Source of the DNA: Mesobacillus jeotgali
GTDB lineage: Bacteria; Bacillota; Bacilli; Bacillales; Cytobacillaceae
Assembly: GCF_014856545.2 (NCBI RefSeq)
Contig: NZ_CP109811.1
Coordinates: forward strand, 1,668,001-1,732,000
Length of the DNA: 64,000 nt
Direction: 5' to 3'
Shown one piece after another: positions 18,617-29,236 of the stretch. The translations under genes were made by a program, and so were the position numbers. Below the pieces are notes generated by a model that had not been told where the DNA came from, did no database searches, and saw only the letters and a list, made by a program, of their open reading frames with translations. The stretch's first letter is position 1. Every line of letters starts with the position of its first letter.

Positions 18617-21376
18617 ATGGAGTACAAAGATACTTTACTCATGCCGAAGACCGAGTTTCCAATGCGCGGAAACCTTCCGAACAGGGAACCAGAAATTCAG
18701 GCAAAATGGGAAGAAATGAATATCTATGAAAAGGTTCAAAAACACACCGAAGGGCGTCCGCATTTTATCCTGCATGATGGACCTCCATATGCCAATGGAG
18801 ATATCCATATGGGGCACGCACTAAATAAGATCCTTAAGGATTTTATCGTCCGCTATAAATCAATGAGCGGTTTCTGCTCGCCTTATGTACCAGGCTGGGA
18901 TACTCATGGCTTGCCAATCGAGCAGGCACTGACGAACAAGGGCGTAAAACGCAAGGAAATGACGGTTGCCGAGTTCAGGAAGCTGTGTGAAGAGTATGCT
19001 TACCAGCAAATCGACAATCAGCGTGAACAGTTCAAGCGTCTGGGAGTGAGAGGCGACTGGGAAAACCCTTATATCACTTTGAAGCCAGAATATGAAGCAC
19101 AGCAAATTAAAGTATTCGGCGAAATGGCCAAAAAAGGTTACATCTACAAAGGCAAAAAGCCTGTCTACTGGTCACCGTCAAGTGAATCTGCACTTGCGGA
19201 AGCCGAGATTGAATACCAGGATAAGCGTTCTGCATCCATCTATGTTGGCTTCCCTGTAAAAGACGGAAAAGGCGTACTGGACCAGGGTGTCGAAATCATC
19301 ATCTGGACAACAACTCCATGGACGATCCCTGCTAACCTTGGAATTTCCGTACATCCTGATTTGACATATGTTGTGGTTGAAGCTGACGGCAGGAAATTCC
19401 TTGTAGCTGAAGATCTTCTTGAAGCAGTAACAAATGAAATTGGTTGGGAAAATGCTTCAACAGTTAAGAAAGTTGCTGGAAAAGAGCTTGAAGGCGTTCT
19501 GGCAAAGCATCCATTATACGGCCGGGATTCACTTGTCATGCTAGGCGAGCACGTTACAACCGATGCTGGTACTGGATGTGTCCACACTGCGCCTGGACAC
19601 GGGGAGGATGACTTCCATGTTGGCCAGAAGTACGGTCTTGAAGTATTATGCCCTGTAGATGATAAAGGTGTTATGACAGCTGAAGCAGAAGGCTTTGAAG
19701 GTCTATTTTATGATCAGGCAAACAAGCCAATCACAGAAAAACTTGAAGAAGCTGGTGCTTTGTTGAAGCTAAGCTTTATCACCCACTCATACCCGCATGA
19801 CTGGAGAACGAAAAAACCTGTTATCTTCCGTGCTACAGCACAGTGGTTTGCGTCAATCAAGGACTTCCGCGGTGAATTGCTAAAAGCTGTTGAGGAAACA
19901 AAATGGGTTCCGGCATGGGGCGAAACAAGATTATTCAATATGGTCCGTGACCGCGGTGACTGGTGTATTTCGCGTCAGCGTGCATGGGGCGTGCCAATTC
20001 CTGTATTCTATGCAGAAAACGGCCAGGAAATCATCACGGATGAAACGATCGAACACGTTTCAAACCTGTTCCGTGAGCATGGTTCTAATATCTGGTTTGA
20101 AAAAGAAGCGAAGGAATTGCTCCCAGAGGGCTTCAGCCATCCTGGCAGCCCTAATGGCCAATTTACAAAAGAAACAGACATCATGGATGTTTGGTTCGAT
20201 TCAGGTTCATCCCATCAGGCAGTGCTTGTAGAGCGTGATGATCTCCAGCGCCCGGCGGATCTTTATCTGGAAGGATCTGACCAATACCGCGGCTGGTTCA
20301 ACTCATCATTATCAACAGCAGTTGCCGTAACAGGCAAAGCTCCTTACAAAGGAGTCCTGAGCCACGGTTTCGCACTTGATGGCGAAGGCCGCAAGATGAG
20401 TAAATCCATTGGTAACGTAGTCGTGCCTGCAAAGGTCATGAACCAGCTGGGTGCTGATATCCTCCGTCTCTGGGTTGCATCCGTCGATTATCAATCCGAC
20501 GTCCGTGTTTCTGACGCCATCCTGAAGCAGGTGGCTGAAGTGTATCGTAAGATTCGTAATACATTCAGATTCTTACTGGGCAACCTTTCAGATTTCAACC
20601 CAGAAACAGATGCTGTACCATACGAACAGCTGCGCGAGGTTGACCAGTTCATGCTTGTGAAGTTGAACAAATTGATCAAGTATGTGCGCAATGCATATGA
20701 CAATTATGAATTTGCAGGCGTCTACCATGCGGTCAACAACTTCTGTACGCTTGATTTGAGTGCATTCTACCTTGATTTTGCAAAGGATGTTCTTTACATT
20801 GAAGCTTCAGGCAACGCTGAGCGCCGCGCAATCCAGACAGTATTGCACGAGAGTCTGCTTGCGTTGGTTAAACTGACTGCACCGATCCTTTCTCACACAG
20901 CGGATGAGGTTTGGGCTTTCATTCCTTCAGCGAAGGAAGACAGCGTCCAGCTGACAGATATGCCTGAAGCGAAGGAAATCGCAAATGCAGAAGCACTTGA
21001 AAACAAGTGGAATGCATTCATGAAGCTTCGTGACGATGTCCTGAAGGCACTTGAAGAAGCAAGGAACTCAAAAGTGATCGGCAAATCGCTGACAGCAAAA
21101 GTTTCTCTATATGTTAATGACAGCACAAAAGAGCTTCTGGATTCAATCTCTGAAAACTTAAGCCAGCTGTTCATTGTTTCAGGCTTCGAGGTCGCTGGAA
21201 GCTACGATCAGGCGCCTGACAATGCGATCAAGCTTGATAATGCAGCGATTGTGGTTACAAAGGCTGAAGGTGAAACTTGCGAAAGATGCTGGGTTGTCAC
21301 ACCAGATGTCGGCAAGGTCGAAGAGCATCCAACACTATGTGAACGATGTGCAACGGTTGTAAAAGAAAATTACTAA
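18617..21376 (+). CDS. ileS: Isoleucyl-tRNA synthetase
   Basis: A class I synthetase that charges tRNA-Ile and edits misactivated valine. The 919 residues show the HIGH-type motif [14 protein letters not shown] near residue 58, an editing (CP1) domain with [12 protein letters not shown] and [16 protein letters not shown], the KMSKS loop [10 protein letters not shown] near residue 595, and a C-terminal zinc site CERCW...CERC. The start is ATG 18617 behind ATAGGAGGA. It is controlled by the T-box leader upstream and closed by the terminator at 21387. Length is normal for Bacillus (about 921). Confidence 0.98.
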   Translation: MEYKDTLLMPKTEFPMRGNLPNREPEIQAKWEEMNIYEKVQKHTEGRPHFILHDGPPYANGDIHMGHALNKILKDFIVRYKSMSGFCSPYVPGWDTHGLPIEQALTNKGVKRKEMTVAEFRKLCEEYAYQQIDNQREQFKRLGVRGDWENPYITLKPEYEAQQIKVFGEMAKKGYIYKGKKPVYWSPSSESALAEAEIEYQDKRSASIYVGFPVKDGKGVLDQGVEIIIWTTTPWTIPANLGISVHPDLTYVVVEADGRKFLVAEDLLEAVTNEIGWENASTVKKVAGKELEGVLAKHPLYGRDSLVMLGEHVTTDAGTGCVHTAPGHGEDDFHVGQKYGLEVLCPVDDKGVMTAEAEGFEGLFYDQANKPITEKLEEAGALLKLSFITHSYPHDWRTKKPVIFRATAQWFASIKDFRGELLKAVEETKWVPAWGETRLFNMVRDRGDWCISRQRAWGVPIPVFYAENGQEIITDETIEHVSNLFREHGSNIWFEKEAKELLPEGFSHPGSPNGQFTKETDIMDVWFDSGSSHQAVLVERDDLQRPADLYLEGSDQYRGWFNSSLSTAVAVTGKAPYKGVLSHGFALDGEGRKMSKSIGNVVVPAKVMNQLGADILRLWVASVDYQSDVRVSDAILKQVAEVYRKIRNTFRFLLGNLSDFNPETDAVPYEQLREVDQFMLVKLNKLIKYVRNAYDNYEFAGVYHAVNNFCTLDLSAFYLDFAKDVLYIEASGNAERRAIQTVLHESLLALVKLTAPILSHTADEVWAFIPSAKEDSVQLTDMPEAKEIANAEALENKWNAFMKLRDDVLKALEEARNSKVIGKSLTAKVSLYVNDSTKELLDSISENLSQLFIVSGFEVAGSYDQAPDNAIKLDNAAIVVTKAEGETCERCWVVTPDVGKVEEHPTLCERCATVVKENY

Positions 21377-21386
21377 TTTGATTTTT

Positions 21387-21419
21387 GGACTCCGGGATTT
21401 TATCCGGAGTTCTTTTTTT
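21387..21419 (+). terminator. Rho-independent terminator after ileS
   Basis: GGACTCCGG pairs with CCGGAGTTC around GATTTTAT and is followed by seven Ts. Confidence 0.9.
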
Positions 21420-21528
21420 GCCAATTATCATCCTGCTTGGGAAATCCTGCAGTACATGTAAAAACTTTAACTGAGTCAGCAAATTGTTACGGGAAATAAT
21501 AGCTTTAAACAGGAACGGGGGCAGATAT

Positions 21529-21816
21529 ATGGATAGTAATCTCGATTACATTTACAAAGAGCTCCGCGAAACGAGAACAGAATTGTTAGCGTACCTGAAT
21601 GACGGCCAGAAAGACGAAAGGATTTTGCATTATATAAATGATGAGCTCCACGATATCGAAGCAGCGCTGGAAAAAATGGAAAATGGCGAGTATGGAAAAT
21701 GTGAAGTATCTGGAGAATACCTGCCATATGAAGTTTTGCAGACCATCCCCACAGCTAAATCAGCTGTGGAGTTAGACCAGATTGAACAATACTACCGTAA
21801 GCCAATTTATTCGTAA
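21529..21816 (+). CDS. ylyA: TraR/DksA-family protein YlyA
   Basis: The 95-residue protein has an N-terminal helical hairpin (about 1-60, DSNLDYIYKELRETRTELL) and a short globular end, KMENGEYGKCEVSGEYLPYEVL. It resembles DksA/TraR proteins but keeps only one Cys of the usual four-Cys zinc finger. B. subtilis YlyA acts with sigma-G RNA polymerase during sporulation. ATG 21529 lies behind a GGGGGC purine run; the frame is open further back to 21484 without a better site. It lies between ileS and lspA as in B. subtilis. Confidence 0.85.
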   Translation: MDSNLDYIYKELRETRTELLAYLNDGQKDERILHYINDELHDIEAALEKMENGEYGKCEVSGEYLPYEVLQTIPTAKSAVELDQIEQYYRKPIYS

Positions 21817-21902
21817 AAAAAGATCGGCATGGTTGCGATGCTTAGGATTGGATGATCCACTCAATGTTAACTTACTGGAAAAAATCATCGAAAATTTCCA
21901 AG

Positions 21903-21994
21903 TCGCCAATAAAAGTGAATTTTCGCCAATAAAATCAAATTATCGCCAATAAAAAATGAAAATCGCCAATATAAATATTTTTTCGCCAATAAAC
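21903..21994 (+). repeat. Five TCGCCAAT cores at an exact 20-bp period
   Basis: The 8-bp core TCGCCAAT starts at 21903, 21923, 21943, 21963 and 21983. Each is followed by A-rich sequence (usually AAAA) and separated by 12 bp that contain almost no G or C. The fixed phase, about two helical turns, contrasts with divergent spacers. It lies between ylyA and lspA, about 190 bp before the lspA start. The function is unknown. Confidence 0.9.
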
Positions 21995-22186
21995 ATTTTT
22001 GACCAAACATTTTCTGTTAAAATTATGCCCTACTGCTCATTCTTAAGGGTAATTTCTTTGTTAGTAGCCGTTTTGCTACTTTTAAAGGACAGGAAAATTA
22101 CAAAATCTTATAATATCTGTCGTTTTAATCTTTTATGTGCTAAAATTCAAAAGGTAATAAATGTTGTGGATGTGGAGGTTACCTTT
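21995..22186 (+). other. Upstream region of lspA
   Basis: There is no gene here. It contains a 6-bp hairpin AGTAGC-CGTTTT-GCTACT with three Ts (about 22062-22082), a possible weak terminator. A TATAAT at 22109-22114 is preceded 17 bp upstream by AGGACA, a poor -35. Together they could be the end of the ylyA transcript and the lspA promoter; both are by-eye calls. Confidence 0.35.
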
Positions 22187-22678
22187 GTGTTTTATTACAT
22201 AATTGCACTGTTTGTTATTTTGCTTGACCAGGTTACTAAATGGTTTATTGTCAAAAACATGGAGCTTGGGGAGAGCATAAAGGTCATAGAGAATTTCTTG
22301 TACATCACTTCACACCGAAACCGTGGTGCTGCATGGGGAATCCTGCAGGGGCAAATGTGGTTTTTTTATGTCATTACCATCATTGTGGTGATTGGCCTTG
22401 TCGTCTATATTCAAAAAGCAGCTAAAGGCAAACTTCTGCTGGGTGTTTCGCTTGGTTTTATGCTGGGCGGGGCGATTGGGAACTTTATCGACAGGGTATA
22501 CCGAAAGGAAGTTGTTGATTTCATCAACACCTATATTTTTGGATACGATTTCCCTATTTTCAATATCGCGGATTCTGCGCTGGTAATCGGTGTAGGATTG
22601 TTGATGATTGACATGATCAGGGAAGAGAGAGAGGCGAAAAGAAAAGCTTATGGAGAAAATGGAACACATCATCAGTGA
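22187..22678 (+). CDS. lspA: Lipoprotein signal peptidase (SPase II)
   Basis: LspA is a membrane aspartyl protease that cleaves prolipoprotein signal peptides ahead of the lipidated Cys. It has four membrane segments and the family motifs [26 protein letters not shown] and VVDFI...FNIADSA, with catalytic Asp in GNFIDR and FNIADS. Although the frame is open back to 21956, GTG 22187 is the start because GGAGG at 22174-22178 is 8 nt upstream and the family begins with [14 protein letters not shown]. It has 163 residues. The end overlaps the next gene by 29 bases. Confidence 0.95.
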   Translation: MFYYIIALFVILLDQVTKWFIVKNMELGESIKVIENFLYITSHRNRGAAWGILQGQMWFFYVITIIVVIGLVVYIQKAAKGKLLLGVSLGFMLGGAIGNFIDRVYRKEVVDFINTYIFGYDFPIFNIADSALVIGVGLLMIDMIREEREAKRKAYGENGTHHQ

Positions 22679-23561
22679 GGAACAGGCTGGTGACAGAATA
22701 GATAAAGTGGTATCTACACTTGACCCAGAATGGTCTAGGAGCCAGGTGCAGCTATGGATTAAGGACGGGAACGTTCTCGTCAATGGAGCTAAAATCAAAA
22801 CAAATTATAAATGCAGCTTGAATGATCAGCTTGAAATCATCATTCCGGAGCCAGAAGCGTTGGATGTTATCGCAGAGGAAATGGACCTTGAGATTTATTA
22901 TGAGGATGCAGATGTCCTTGTTGTGAACAAGCCCAAAGGAATGGTCGTCCATCCAGCACCTGGACATATGACTGGAACACTTGTAAACGGGCTCATGGCG
23001 CACTGCAAGGATTTATCTGGTATCAATGGCGTGCTCCGCCCGGGAATCGTCCACCGGATTGATAAGGATACCTCCGGACTTTTAATGGTGGCCAAAAATG
23101 ATATGGCACACGAAAGCCTGGTGAACCAGCTGGTGGCCAAATCTGTTACTCGAAAATACAAGGCGCTCGTACATGGAAATATCCAGCATGATCATGGAAC
23201 AATTGACGCTCCGCTTGGTCGCGACCAAAGGGACCGCCAGAGCATGACAGTAGTCGATAATGGCAAAAATGCGGTCACACATTTCAATGTTCTCGAACGC
23301 TTCCAGGACTTTACTTTTGTTGAATGCCAGCTTGAAACAGGCAGGACGCACCAAATCCGTGTGCATATGAAATACATCGGTTATCCGTTGGCCGGAGACC
23401 CTAAATACGGACCGAAAAAGACACTTGATCTTGGAGGACAGGCATTGCATGCTGGCCTGCTTGGATTTGATCACCCAAGGACAGGTGAGTATCTGGAGTT
23501 TGAAGCTCCGCTGCCTGAGTATTTCGTAAAGCTCTTAAATGATTTAAGAGAAAATCGTTGA
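22650..23561 (+). CDS. rluD: RluD-type pseudouridine synthase YlyB
   Basis: It converts uridines in large-subunit rRNA to pseudouridine. The 303 residues have an N-terminal S4 domain (about 15-75, with [22 protein letters not shown]) and the RluA/RluD catalytic domain with [19 protein letters not shown], whose Asp is catalytic, and the closing [15 protein letters not shown]. The exact target site is inferred from the family. Start is ATG 22650 or ATG 22659, both inside the lspA end, so the genes are coupled. The stop TGA lies inside the -35 of the pyr promoter. Confidence 0.93.
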   Translation: MEKMEHIISEEQAGDRIDKVVSTLDPEWSRSQVQLWIKDGNVLVNGAKIKTNYKCSLNDQLEIIIPEPEALDVIAEEMDLEIYYEDADVLVVNKPKGMVVHPAPGHMTGTLVNGLMAHCKDLSGINGVLRPGIVHRIDKDTSGLLMVAKNDMAHESLVNQLVAKSVTRKYKALVHGNIQHDHGTIDAPLGRDQRDRQSMTVVDNGKNAVTHFNVLERFQDFTFVECQLETGRTHQIRVHMKYIGYPLAGDPKYGPKKTLDLGGQALHAGLLGFDHPRTGEYLEFEAPLPEYFVKLLNDLRENR

Positions 23562-23586
23562 CAAAGTTCAACATCTATTTTAAGAT
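23558..23586 (+). promoter_or_regulatory. Candidate promoter of the pyr operon
   Basis: TTGACA at 23558-23563 and TAAGAT at 23581-23586 are 17 bp apart, a good sigma-A match. It lies about 25 bases before the PyrR-binding leader. The -35 overlaps the stop codon of the pseudouridine synthase gene. Confidence 0.65.
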
Positions 23587-23605
23587 GACTATAGTTTAAT
23601 AAGTC

Positions 23606-24309
<704 letters not shown>

Positions 24310-24317
24310 ATAATGCC

Positions 24318-24429
24318 CTTTTAAATGCAGTCCAGAGAGGCTGAAAAGGGGGAACGCATGGCTGATGGCTTTGTGCGGGTTTTTTTACCCATACCCTCTT
24401 TGTATCTACTGGCAAAGAGGGTTTTTTTA
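24318..24429 (+). promoter_or_regulatory. PyrR attenuator 2 (pyrR-pyrP)
   Basis: The binding loop CAGTCCAGAGAGGCTG lies at 24328-24343. The terminator pairs ACCCTCTTTG with CAAAGAGGGT and ends in seven Ts (24392-24429). It sits directly before pyrP. Confidence 0.93.
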
Positions 24430-24452
24430 TACAAAGAGAGAGGGGAATAAAT

Positions 24453-25772
24453 ATGAACAAACCAATCCTAGACATTAAAGATGTACCATCACCATTCCAA
24501 TGGTTCACACTTAGCCTTCAGCACTTATTCGCCATGTTTGGCGCGACAATCCTTGTACCTTACCTGGTCGGCTTAAGCCCGGCCATCGCCTTGATTTCAA
24601 GCGGCCTTGGAACGATCGCTTTCCTGATTATCACTAAATTCCAGGTTCCGGCTTACCTAGGGTCATCCTTCGCTTTCATCGCTCCTGTCATCGCAGCCAA
24701 AGCAGGTGGAGGACCTGGTGCCGCAATGATTGGTACCTTCCTTGCCGGACTCGTTTATGGAGTTGTAGCTCTGATCATCAAGAAGGCAGGTTACCGCTGG
24801 ATCATGCGCCTGCTGCCGCCAGTTGTAGTCGGCCCTGTCATCATTGTCATTGGGCTCTCACTGGCAGGAACAGCGGTCAGCATGGCAATGAATGTCCCTG
24901 GCACTACTGAGTACAGCTTGATTCACTTCTCTGCGGCTTTAGTAACGCTTGCAGCGACAATCGTCTTCTCGATTTACGGAAAGGGAATGTTCAGCATGAT
25001 CCCTATCCTTGCTGGTATCATTGTCGGTTATCTTTACTCAATGGCAATAGGCATCGTAGACTTCACAGGAATCAGAAAAGCGGATATTTTTGAAATGCCA
25101 GATTTCATCTTCCCGTTTGTCCATTACGATGTGAGCATCAGCTGGAAGCTGGTCATGCTGATGGTTCCAGTCGCAATCGTCACATTGTCAGAACATATCG
25201 GACACCAGCTCGTACTGAGCAAGGTTGTCGGCAGGGATTATATCAAAGAACCGGGTCTTCACCGCTCCATCATGGGTGATGGTATGGCGACAATGATTTC
25301 CGGTTTGATCGGCGGGCCGCCAAAGACGACTTACGGCGAAAACATCGGTGTCCTTGCGATTACGAGAGTGTACAGCGTGTATGTCCTGCTTGGCGCAGCC
25401 ATCATCGCGACAGTATTCGGATTCATCGGTAAAATTACGGCATTGATCAGCTCAATCCCAACACCGGTTATGGGCGGCGTCTCAATCCTGCTGTTCGGAA
25501 TCATCGCTTCATCAGGTTTGAGAATGCTTGTCGACAGCAAAATCGACTTTGGCAACACAAGAAACCTTGTCGTCTCATCGGTTATCCTGGTGATCGGGAT
25601 TGGCGGAGCATTCATTAAGCTGAATGAAAACTTCGAAATACATGGCATGGCTTTAGCGGCCTTGATTGGTGTCATCCTTAACCTGGTCCTGCCTGGACGC
25701 CCGGAAATTGAAGAAGATATGTTTGAAATGGAAACTGAAAAAAAAACTGAGAAAAAGAACGATGTAGCATAG
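24453..25772 (+). CDS. pyrP: Uracil permease
   Basis: A nucleobase-cation symporter-2 family membrane protein that imports uracil. The 439 residues form about 14 membrane segments. Family marks are QHLFAMFGATILVPYL near residue 25, the substrate-site ALVTLAATIVF region, the TLSEHIGHQ motif with its conserved Glu, GGPPKTTYGENIG, and the C-terminal GVSILLFGIIASSGLR. The tail is charged (EEDMFEMETEKKTEKKN). The start is ATG 24453 behind GAGAGAGGGG. It is flanked by attenuators, so expression follows pyrimidine need. Confidence 0.96.
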   Translation: MNKPILDIKDVPSPFQWFTLSLQHLFAMFGATILVPYLVGLSPAIALISSGLGTIAFLIITKFQVPAYLGSSFAFIAPVIAAKAGGGPGAAMIGTFLAGLVYGVVALIIKKAGYRWIMRLLPPVVVGPVIIVIGLSLAGTAVSMAMNVPGTTEYSLIHFSAALVTLAATIVFSIYGKGMFSMIPILAGIIVGYLYSMAIGIVDFTGIRKADIFEMPDFIFPFVHYDVSISWKLVMLMVPVAIVTLSEHIGHQLVLSKVVGRDYIKEPGLHRSIMGDGMATMISGLIGGPPKTTYGENIGVLAITRVYSVYVLLGAAIIATVFGFIGKITALISSIPTPVMGGVSILLFGIIASSGLRMLVDSKIDFGNTRNLVVSSVILVIGIGGAFIKLNENFEIHGMALAALIGVILNLVLPGRPEIEEDMFEMETEKKTEKKNDVA

Positions 25773-25779
25773 TACCACC

Positions 25780-25924
25780 TTTTAAAGAAGTCCAGAGAGG
25801 CTTATAAGGGTGATATGAGCGAACCGGCTTATTCATGATGCACGCAAACCCGAAAATTCGGGGTTTATGCCGGCAAGCTCATAGTCAAGCACCCTGTTGA
25901 ACAGAAAACAGGGTGCTTTTTTTT
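25780..25924 (+). promoter_or_regulatory. PyrR attenuator 3 (pyrP-pyrB)
   Basis: The binding loop AAGTCCAGAGAGGCTT lies at 25788-25803. The terminator at 25889-25924 pairs GCACCCTGTT with AACAGGGTGC and ends in eight Ts. It controls the biosynthetic genes from pyrB on. Confidence 0.93.
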
Positions 25925-25951
25925 CTTGCAAAATAGAAGGGGGGATCAGCC

Positions 25952-26896
25952 GTGAAATGGGATTTACTGACAACATCACAGCTTAGTGAACAAGAAATAC
26001 AGGAAATTATTCTGTGTGCGGGTGAATTTGCCAGCGGGAAGACATGGCAGCCAAAAGAAAAACTGTTCATCAGCAATTTATTCTACGAGCCAAGCACAAG
26101 GACAAAGTCCAGCTTTGAAATGGCTGAACGCAAGCTTGGGCTCGAAGTGATTCCGTTTGAGGTCCAGACATCCAGTGTACTGAAAGGCGAAACTTTGTAT
26201 GACACCGTTAAAACACTTGAAGCAATTGGCACCGACGCACTCGTAATCAGGCATAATGCAGATAATTATTTTTCAGAACTTGAAAAAGGCATTAGGATTC
26301 CGATCATCAATGCCGGCGATGGAAAAGGGCACCACCCAACACAATCATTGCTTGACCTGATGACCATCCAGCAAGAGTTCGGCAGTTTTACAGGGCTTGC
26401 AGTTACCATCATCGGTGATATCCTCCATAGCCGTGTAGCGAGGTCGAATGCGGACGCACTGGTCAGACTTGGAGCTAAAGTGATTTTTTCGGGTCCTGAA
26501 GACTGGGTGGATCAAAACAACCTTCCTGAAGGCTGCTGCTATATGCCAGTAGACGAGGCCGTTAAGTCGGCAGATGTGGTGATGCTCCTGCGTGTCCAGC
26601 ATGAACGGCATGATGGCAAACTTCTATTTGATAAGATTGAGTACCACCGACACTATGGTTTAACGATGGAAAGAGAAAGGCTTATGAAAAAAGGGAGCAT
26701 CATCCTCCATCCTGCACCAGTCAATCGCGGCGTCGAAATCGCAGATGAATTGGTTGAAAGTCCAAAGTCACGGATATTTAAGCAAATGGAAAATGGTGTG
26801 TACATCAGAATGGCAGTGTTAAAGAGAGCACTTGAAAATAGGAATGGGGGAATGAAAAATGACCATGTTAATCAAAAATGGCAGATTGCTTACTGA
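25952..26896 (+). CDS. pyrB: Aspartate carbamoyltransferase catalytic chain
   Basis: PyrB joins carbamoyl phosphate and aspartate. The carbamoyl-phosphate loop [16 protein letters not shown] near residue 48 keeps the catalytic Arg of [39 protein letters not shown] and [11 protein letters not shown] are all present. The GTG start at 25952 follows AAGGGGGG. The frame runs 38 bases into pyrC with a tail unlike the family. If the G5 run at 26846-26850 were G4, the gene would end with TGA 26853-26855, 3 bases before pyrC. No regulatory chain gene is present, as in other Bacilli. Confidence 0.94.
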   Translation: MKWDLLTTSQLSEQEIQEIILCAGEFASGKTWQPKEKLFISNLFYEPSTRTKSSFEMAERKLGLEVIPFEVQTSSVLKGETLYDTVKTLEAIGTDALVIRHNADNYFSELEKGIRIPIINAGDGKGHHPTQSLLDLMTIQQEFGSFTGLAVTIIGDILHSRVARSNADALVRLGAKVIFSGPEDWVDQNNLPEGCCYMPVDEAVKSADVVMLLRVQHERHDGKLLFDKIEYHRHYGLTMERERLMKKGSIILHPAPVNRGVEIADELVESPKSRIFKQMENGVYIRMAVLKRALENRNGGMKNDHVNQKWQIAY

Positions 26897-28142
26897 AACA
26901 GGATTTGAAGAAACAGATATTTTGATAGAGGACGGAAAAATCGCTGCAATCGGATCCGGGTTAACAGCTGAAGCAGAACAAATTATTGACGCTAAAGGAA
27001 AGCTGGTTGCGCCAGGATTTGTAGACCTGCATGTGCATCTTCGCGAACCGGGAGGCGAGAAAAAAGAAACGATTGCTACCGGAACACTGGCTGCTGCAAA
27101 AGGTGGTTTTACCACTGTTGCTGCAATGCCGAACACCAGGCCGGTGCCTGATTCAAAAGAGCAGATGGAGTGGCTTCAGAAGAGAATCCAGGAAACAGCT
27201 TCCGTAAGAGTCTTGCCATATGCGTCAATCACTGTGCGCGAGCTTGGCCAGGAACTGACAGATTTTGAAGGTTTAAAAGAAGCAGGTGCATTCGCACTAA
27301 CGGATGATGGCGTTGGTGTCCAGTCAGCAGGAATGATGCTTGAAGCAATGAAAAGAGCTGCAAAGCTTGATATGGCAATAGTCGCACATTGCGAAGACAA
27401 TACTTTGATCAATAAAGGCTCTCTACATGAGGGCAGGAAAGCCGCTGAACTGGGAATCAACGGAATCCCGTCAGTATGTGAATCTGTACATATAGCAAGA
27501 GACATTCTGCTTGCGGAAGAGGCAGGATGCCATTACCATGTTTGCCACATCAGCACGAAAGAATCAGTCAGAGCAGTCCGGGACGCGAAGCGATATGGCA
27601 TAAAGGTCACAGCAGAGGTAACGCCGCACCATTTGCTTTTGAATGAAGAGGATATAAGCGGAAATGATGCCAACTATAAAATGAATCCACCGCTAAGAAG
27701 CAAGGCAGACCACGAGGCATTGATCGCAGGACTGCTGGACGGGACGATCGATTTTATCGCCACTGACCATGCACCGCATACAAGTGAGGAAAAAGCAGAG
27801 GGAATCCAGCTGGCGCCATTTGGGATTGTCGGCCTGGAGACAGCTTTCCCGCTTCTGTACACACACCTTGTTAAAAAAGAAATTATTACCTTAAAGCAGC
27901 TGGTGGACTTTTTAACAGTCAAACCTGCAAAAACATTTGGATTGTCTTATGGAGAACTAAAAGCTGCTACACCAGCTGACATCGTATTAATAGATCTGGA
28001 CCTGGAAAAAGAGATCAATCCAGAAGAATTTTTATCAAAAGGCAAGAATACACCATTCGCAGGCTGGAAGTGCAAAGGATGGCCGGTACTGACGATTGCT
28101 GAAGGAAAAATAGTCTGGGAAAAGGGAGTTGTGACCGCATGA
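26859..28142 (+). CDS. pyrC: Dihydroorotase
   Basis: This zinc amidohydrolase closes carbamoyl-aspartate to dihydroorotate. The 427 residues have the metal motif [17 protein letters not shown] near residue 57, a later His in [18 protein letters not shown], the catalytic ATDHAPH near residue 303, and [20 protein letters not shown] 26859 is inside the nominal pyrB end. The next ATG, at 26865, is also in frame ([16 protein letters not shown]) and possible. The stop overlaps the pyrAA start as ATGA. Confidence 0.97.
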   Translation: MTMLIKNGRLLTETGFEETDILIEDGKIAAIGSGLTAEAEQIIDAKGKLVAPGFVDLHVHLREPGGEKKETIATGTLAAAKGGFTTVAAMPNTRPVPDSKEQMEWLQKRIQETASVRVLPYASITVRELGQELTDFEGLKEAGAFALTDDGVGVQSAGMMLEAMKRAAKLDMAIVAHCEDNTLINKGSLHEGRKAAELGINGIPSVCESVHIARDILLAEEAGCHYHVCHISTKESVRAVRDAKRYGIKVTAEVTPHHLLLNEEDISGNDANYKMNPPLRSKADHEALIAGLLDGTIDFIATDHAPHTSEEKAEGIQLAPFGIVGLETAFPLLYTHLVKKEIITLKQLVDFLTVKPAKTFGLSYGELKAATPADIVLIDLDLEKEINPEEFLSKGKNTPFAGWKCKGWPVLTIAEGKIVWEKGVVTA

Positions 28143-29236
28143 AAAAGCAGCTGATTTTAGAGGATGGAACCATTTTTGTGGGGGATGGATTTGGAAGTGA
28201 AGCGGCTACTACAGGTGAGGTTGTTTTCAATACAGGTATGACCGGCTATCAGGAAATCCTGTCAGATCCTTCATACTGCGGCCAGATTGTGACACTGACT
28301 TATCCGCTGATTGGCAACTACGGCATCAACAGGGATGATTTCGAATCTATCAGTCCTGCAGTCCATGGGCTAGTGGTGAAAGAAAATGCTGAATTTCCTT
28401 CCAACTGGCGTTCTGAATTATCTTTGGATGCATACTTGAAAATGAAAAATATTCCGGGCATTGCTGGAATCGATACCAGAAAGCTGACAAAAATCATTCG
28501 GCAGCATGGAACATTAAAGGGATCCATCTGCGGGATGGAAGAAAATCCGGATGAAGTTATTGCAGCATTAAAAGGCAGAAGCCTGCCGAATGACCAGGTA
28601 AAGCAAGTTTCAACGAAAACACCTTATCCAAGCCCAGGCCGTGGCCATAGGGTCGTGCTTGTTGACTTCGGATTGAAGCACGGTATCCTGCGGGAACTGA
28701 ATGACCGGAACTGTGATGTGATAGTAGTTCCTTACAATACAACTGCCGAAGAAATTCTCAGCTTGAGTCCGGATGGCATCATGCTTTCAAATGGACCTGG
28801 GGACCCAAAGGATGTTCCTGAGGCGATTGAAATGATTAAAGGTCTGTTAGGCAAGGTACCGCTGTTCGGGATTTGTCTTGGCCACCAGTTGTTCGCGCTT
28901 GCCTGTGGGGCAAATACGGAAAAAATGAAATTCGGTCACCGCGGCTCCAATCATCCTGTGAAGGATTTAAGGACGGGGAAAGTAGCGCTGACCTCACAAA
29001 ACCATGGATATACAGTTACTGAAGAATCTGTCACAGGGACAGAGCTAGAGGTTACACATATAGCATTAAATGATGGAACAGTTGAGGGTCTTGCCCATAA
29101 AAATGCCGCAGCTTTCACTGTGCAATATCACCCGGAAGCATCACCAGGACCTGAGGATGCGAACGAATTATTCAACCAATTCATCGAGCTAGTAGAAGCA
29201 GAAAAAAAGGAGGCTGTCACAAATGCCAAAGCGTAA
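28139..29236 (+). CDS. pyrAA: Carbamoyl-phosphate synthase, pyrimidine-specific, small (glutaminase) chain
   Basis: The small chain hydrolyses glutamine and passes ammonia to the large chain. The 365 residues comprise an N-terminal domain with [25 protein letters not shown] and a class I glutamine amidotransferase domain. The latter has the nucleophile in [13 protein letters not shown] (Cys near residue 244) and His/Glu in [10 protein letters not shown]. It begins at ATG 28139 overlapping the pyrC stop and ends overlapping pyrAB by 14 bases, so all three are coupled. Confidence 0.97.
   Translation: MKKQLILEDGTIFVGDGFGSEAATTGEVVFNTGMTGYQEILSDPSYCGQIVTLTYPLIGNYGINRDDFESISPAVHGLVVKENAEFPSNWRSELSLDAYLKMKNIPGIAGIDTRKLTKIIRQHGTLKGSICGMEENPDEVIAALKGRSLPNDQVKQVSTKTPYPSPGRGHRVVLVDFGLKHGILRELNDRNCDVIVVPYNTTAEEILSLSPDGIMLSNGPGDPKDVPEAIEMIKGLLGKVPLFGICLGHQLFALACGANTEKMKFGHRGSNHPVKDLRTGKVALTSQNHGYTVTEESVTGTELEVTHIALNDGTVEGLAHKNAAAFTVQYHPEASPGPEDANELFNQFIELVEAEKKEAVTNAKA

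Noticed and set aside
21903..21994. CRISPR array
   Set aside because: An 8-bp core and 20-bp period are far too short, spacers are A/T only, and there are no cas genes.
21956..22186. 77-codon N-terminal extension of lspA
   Set aside because: It begins inside the TCGCCAAT array, lacks a ribosome site, and the family starts at the segment encoded from GTG 22187.
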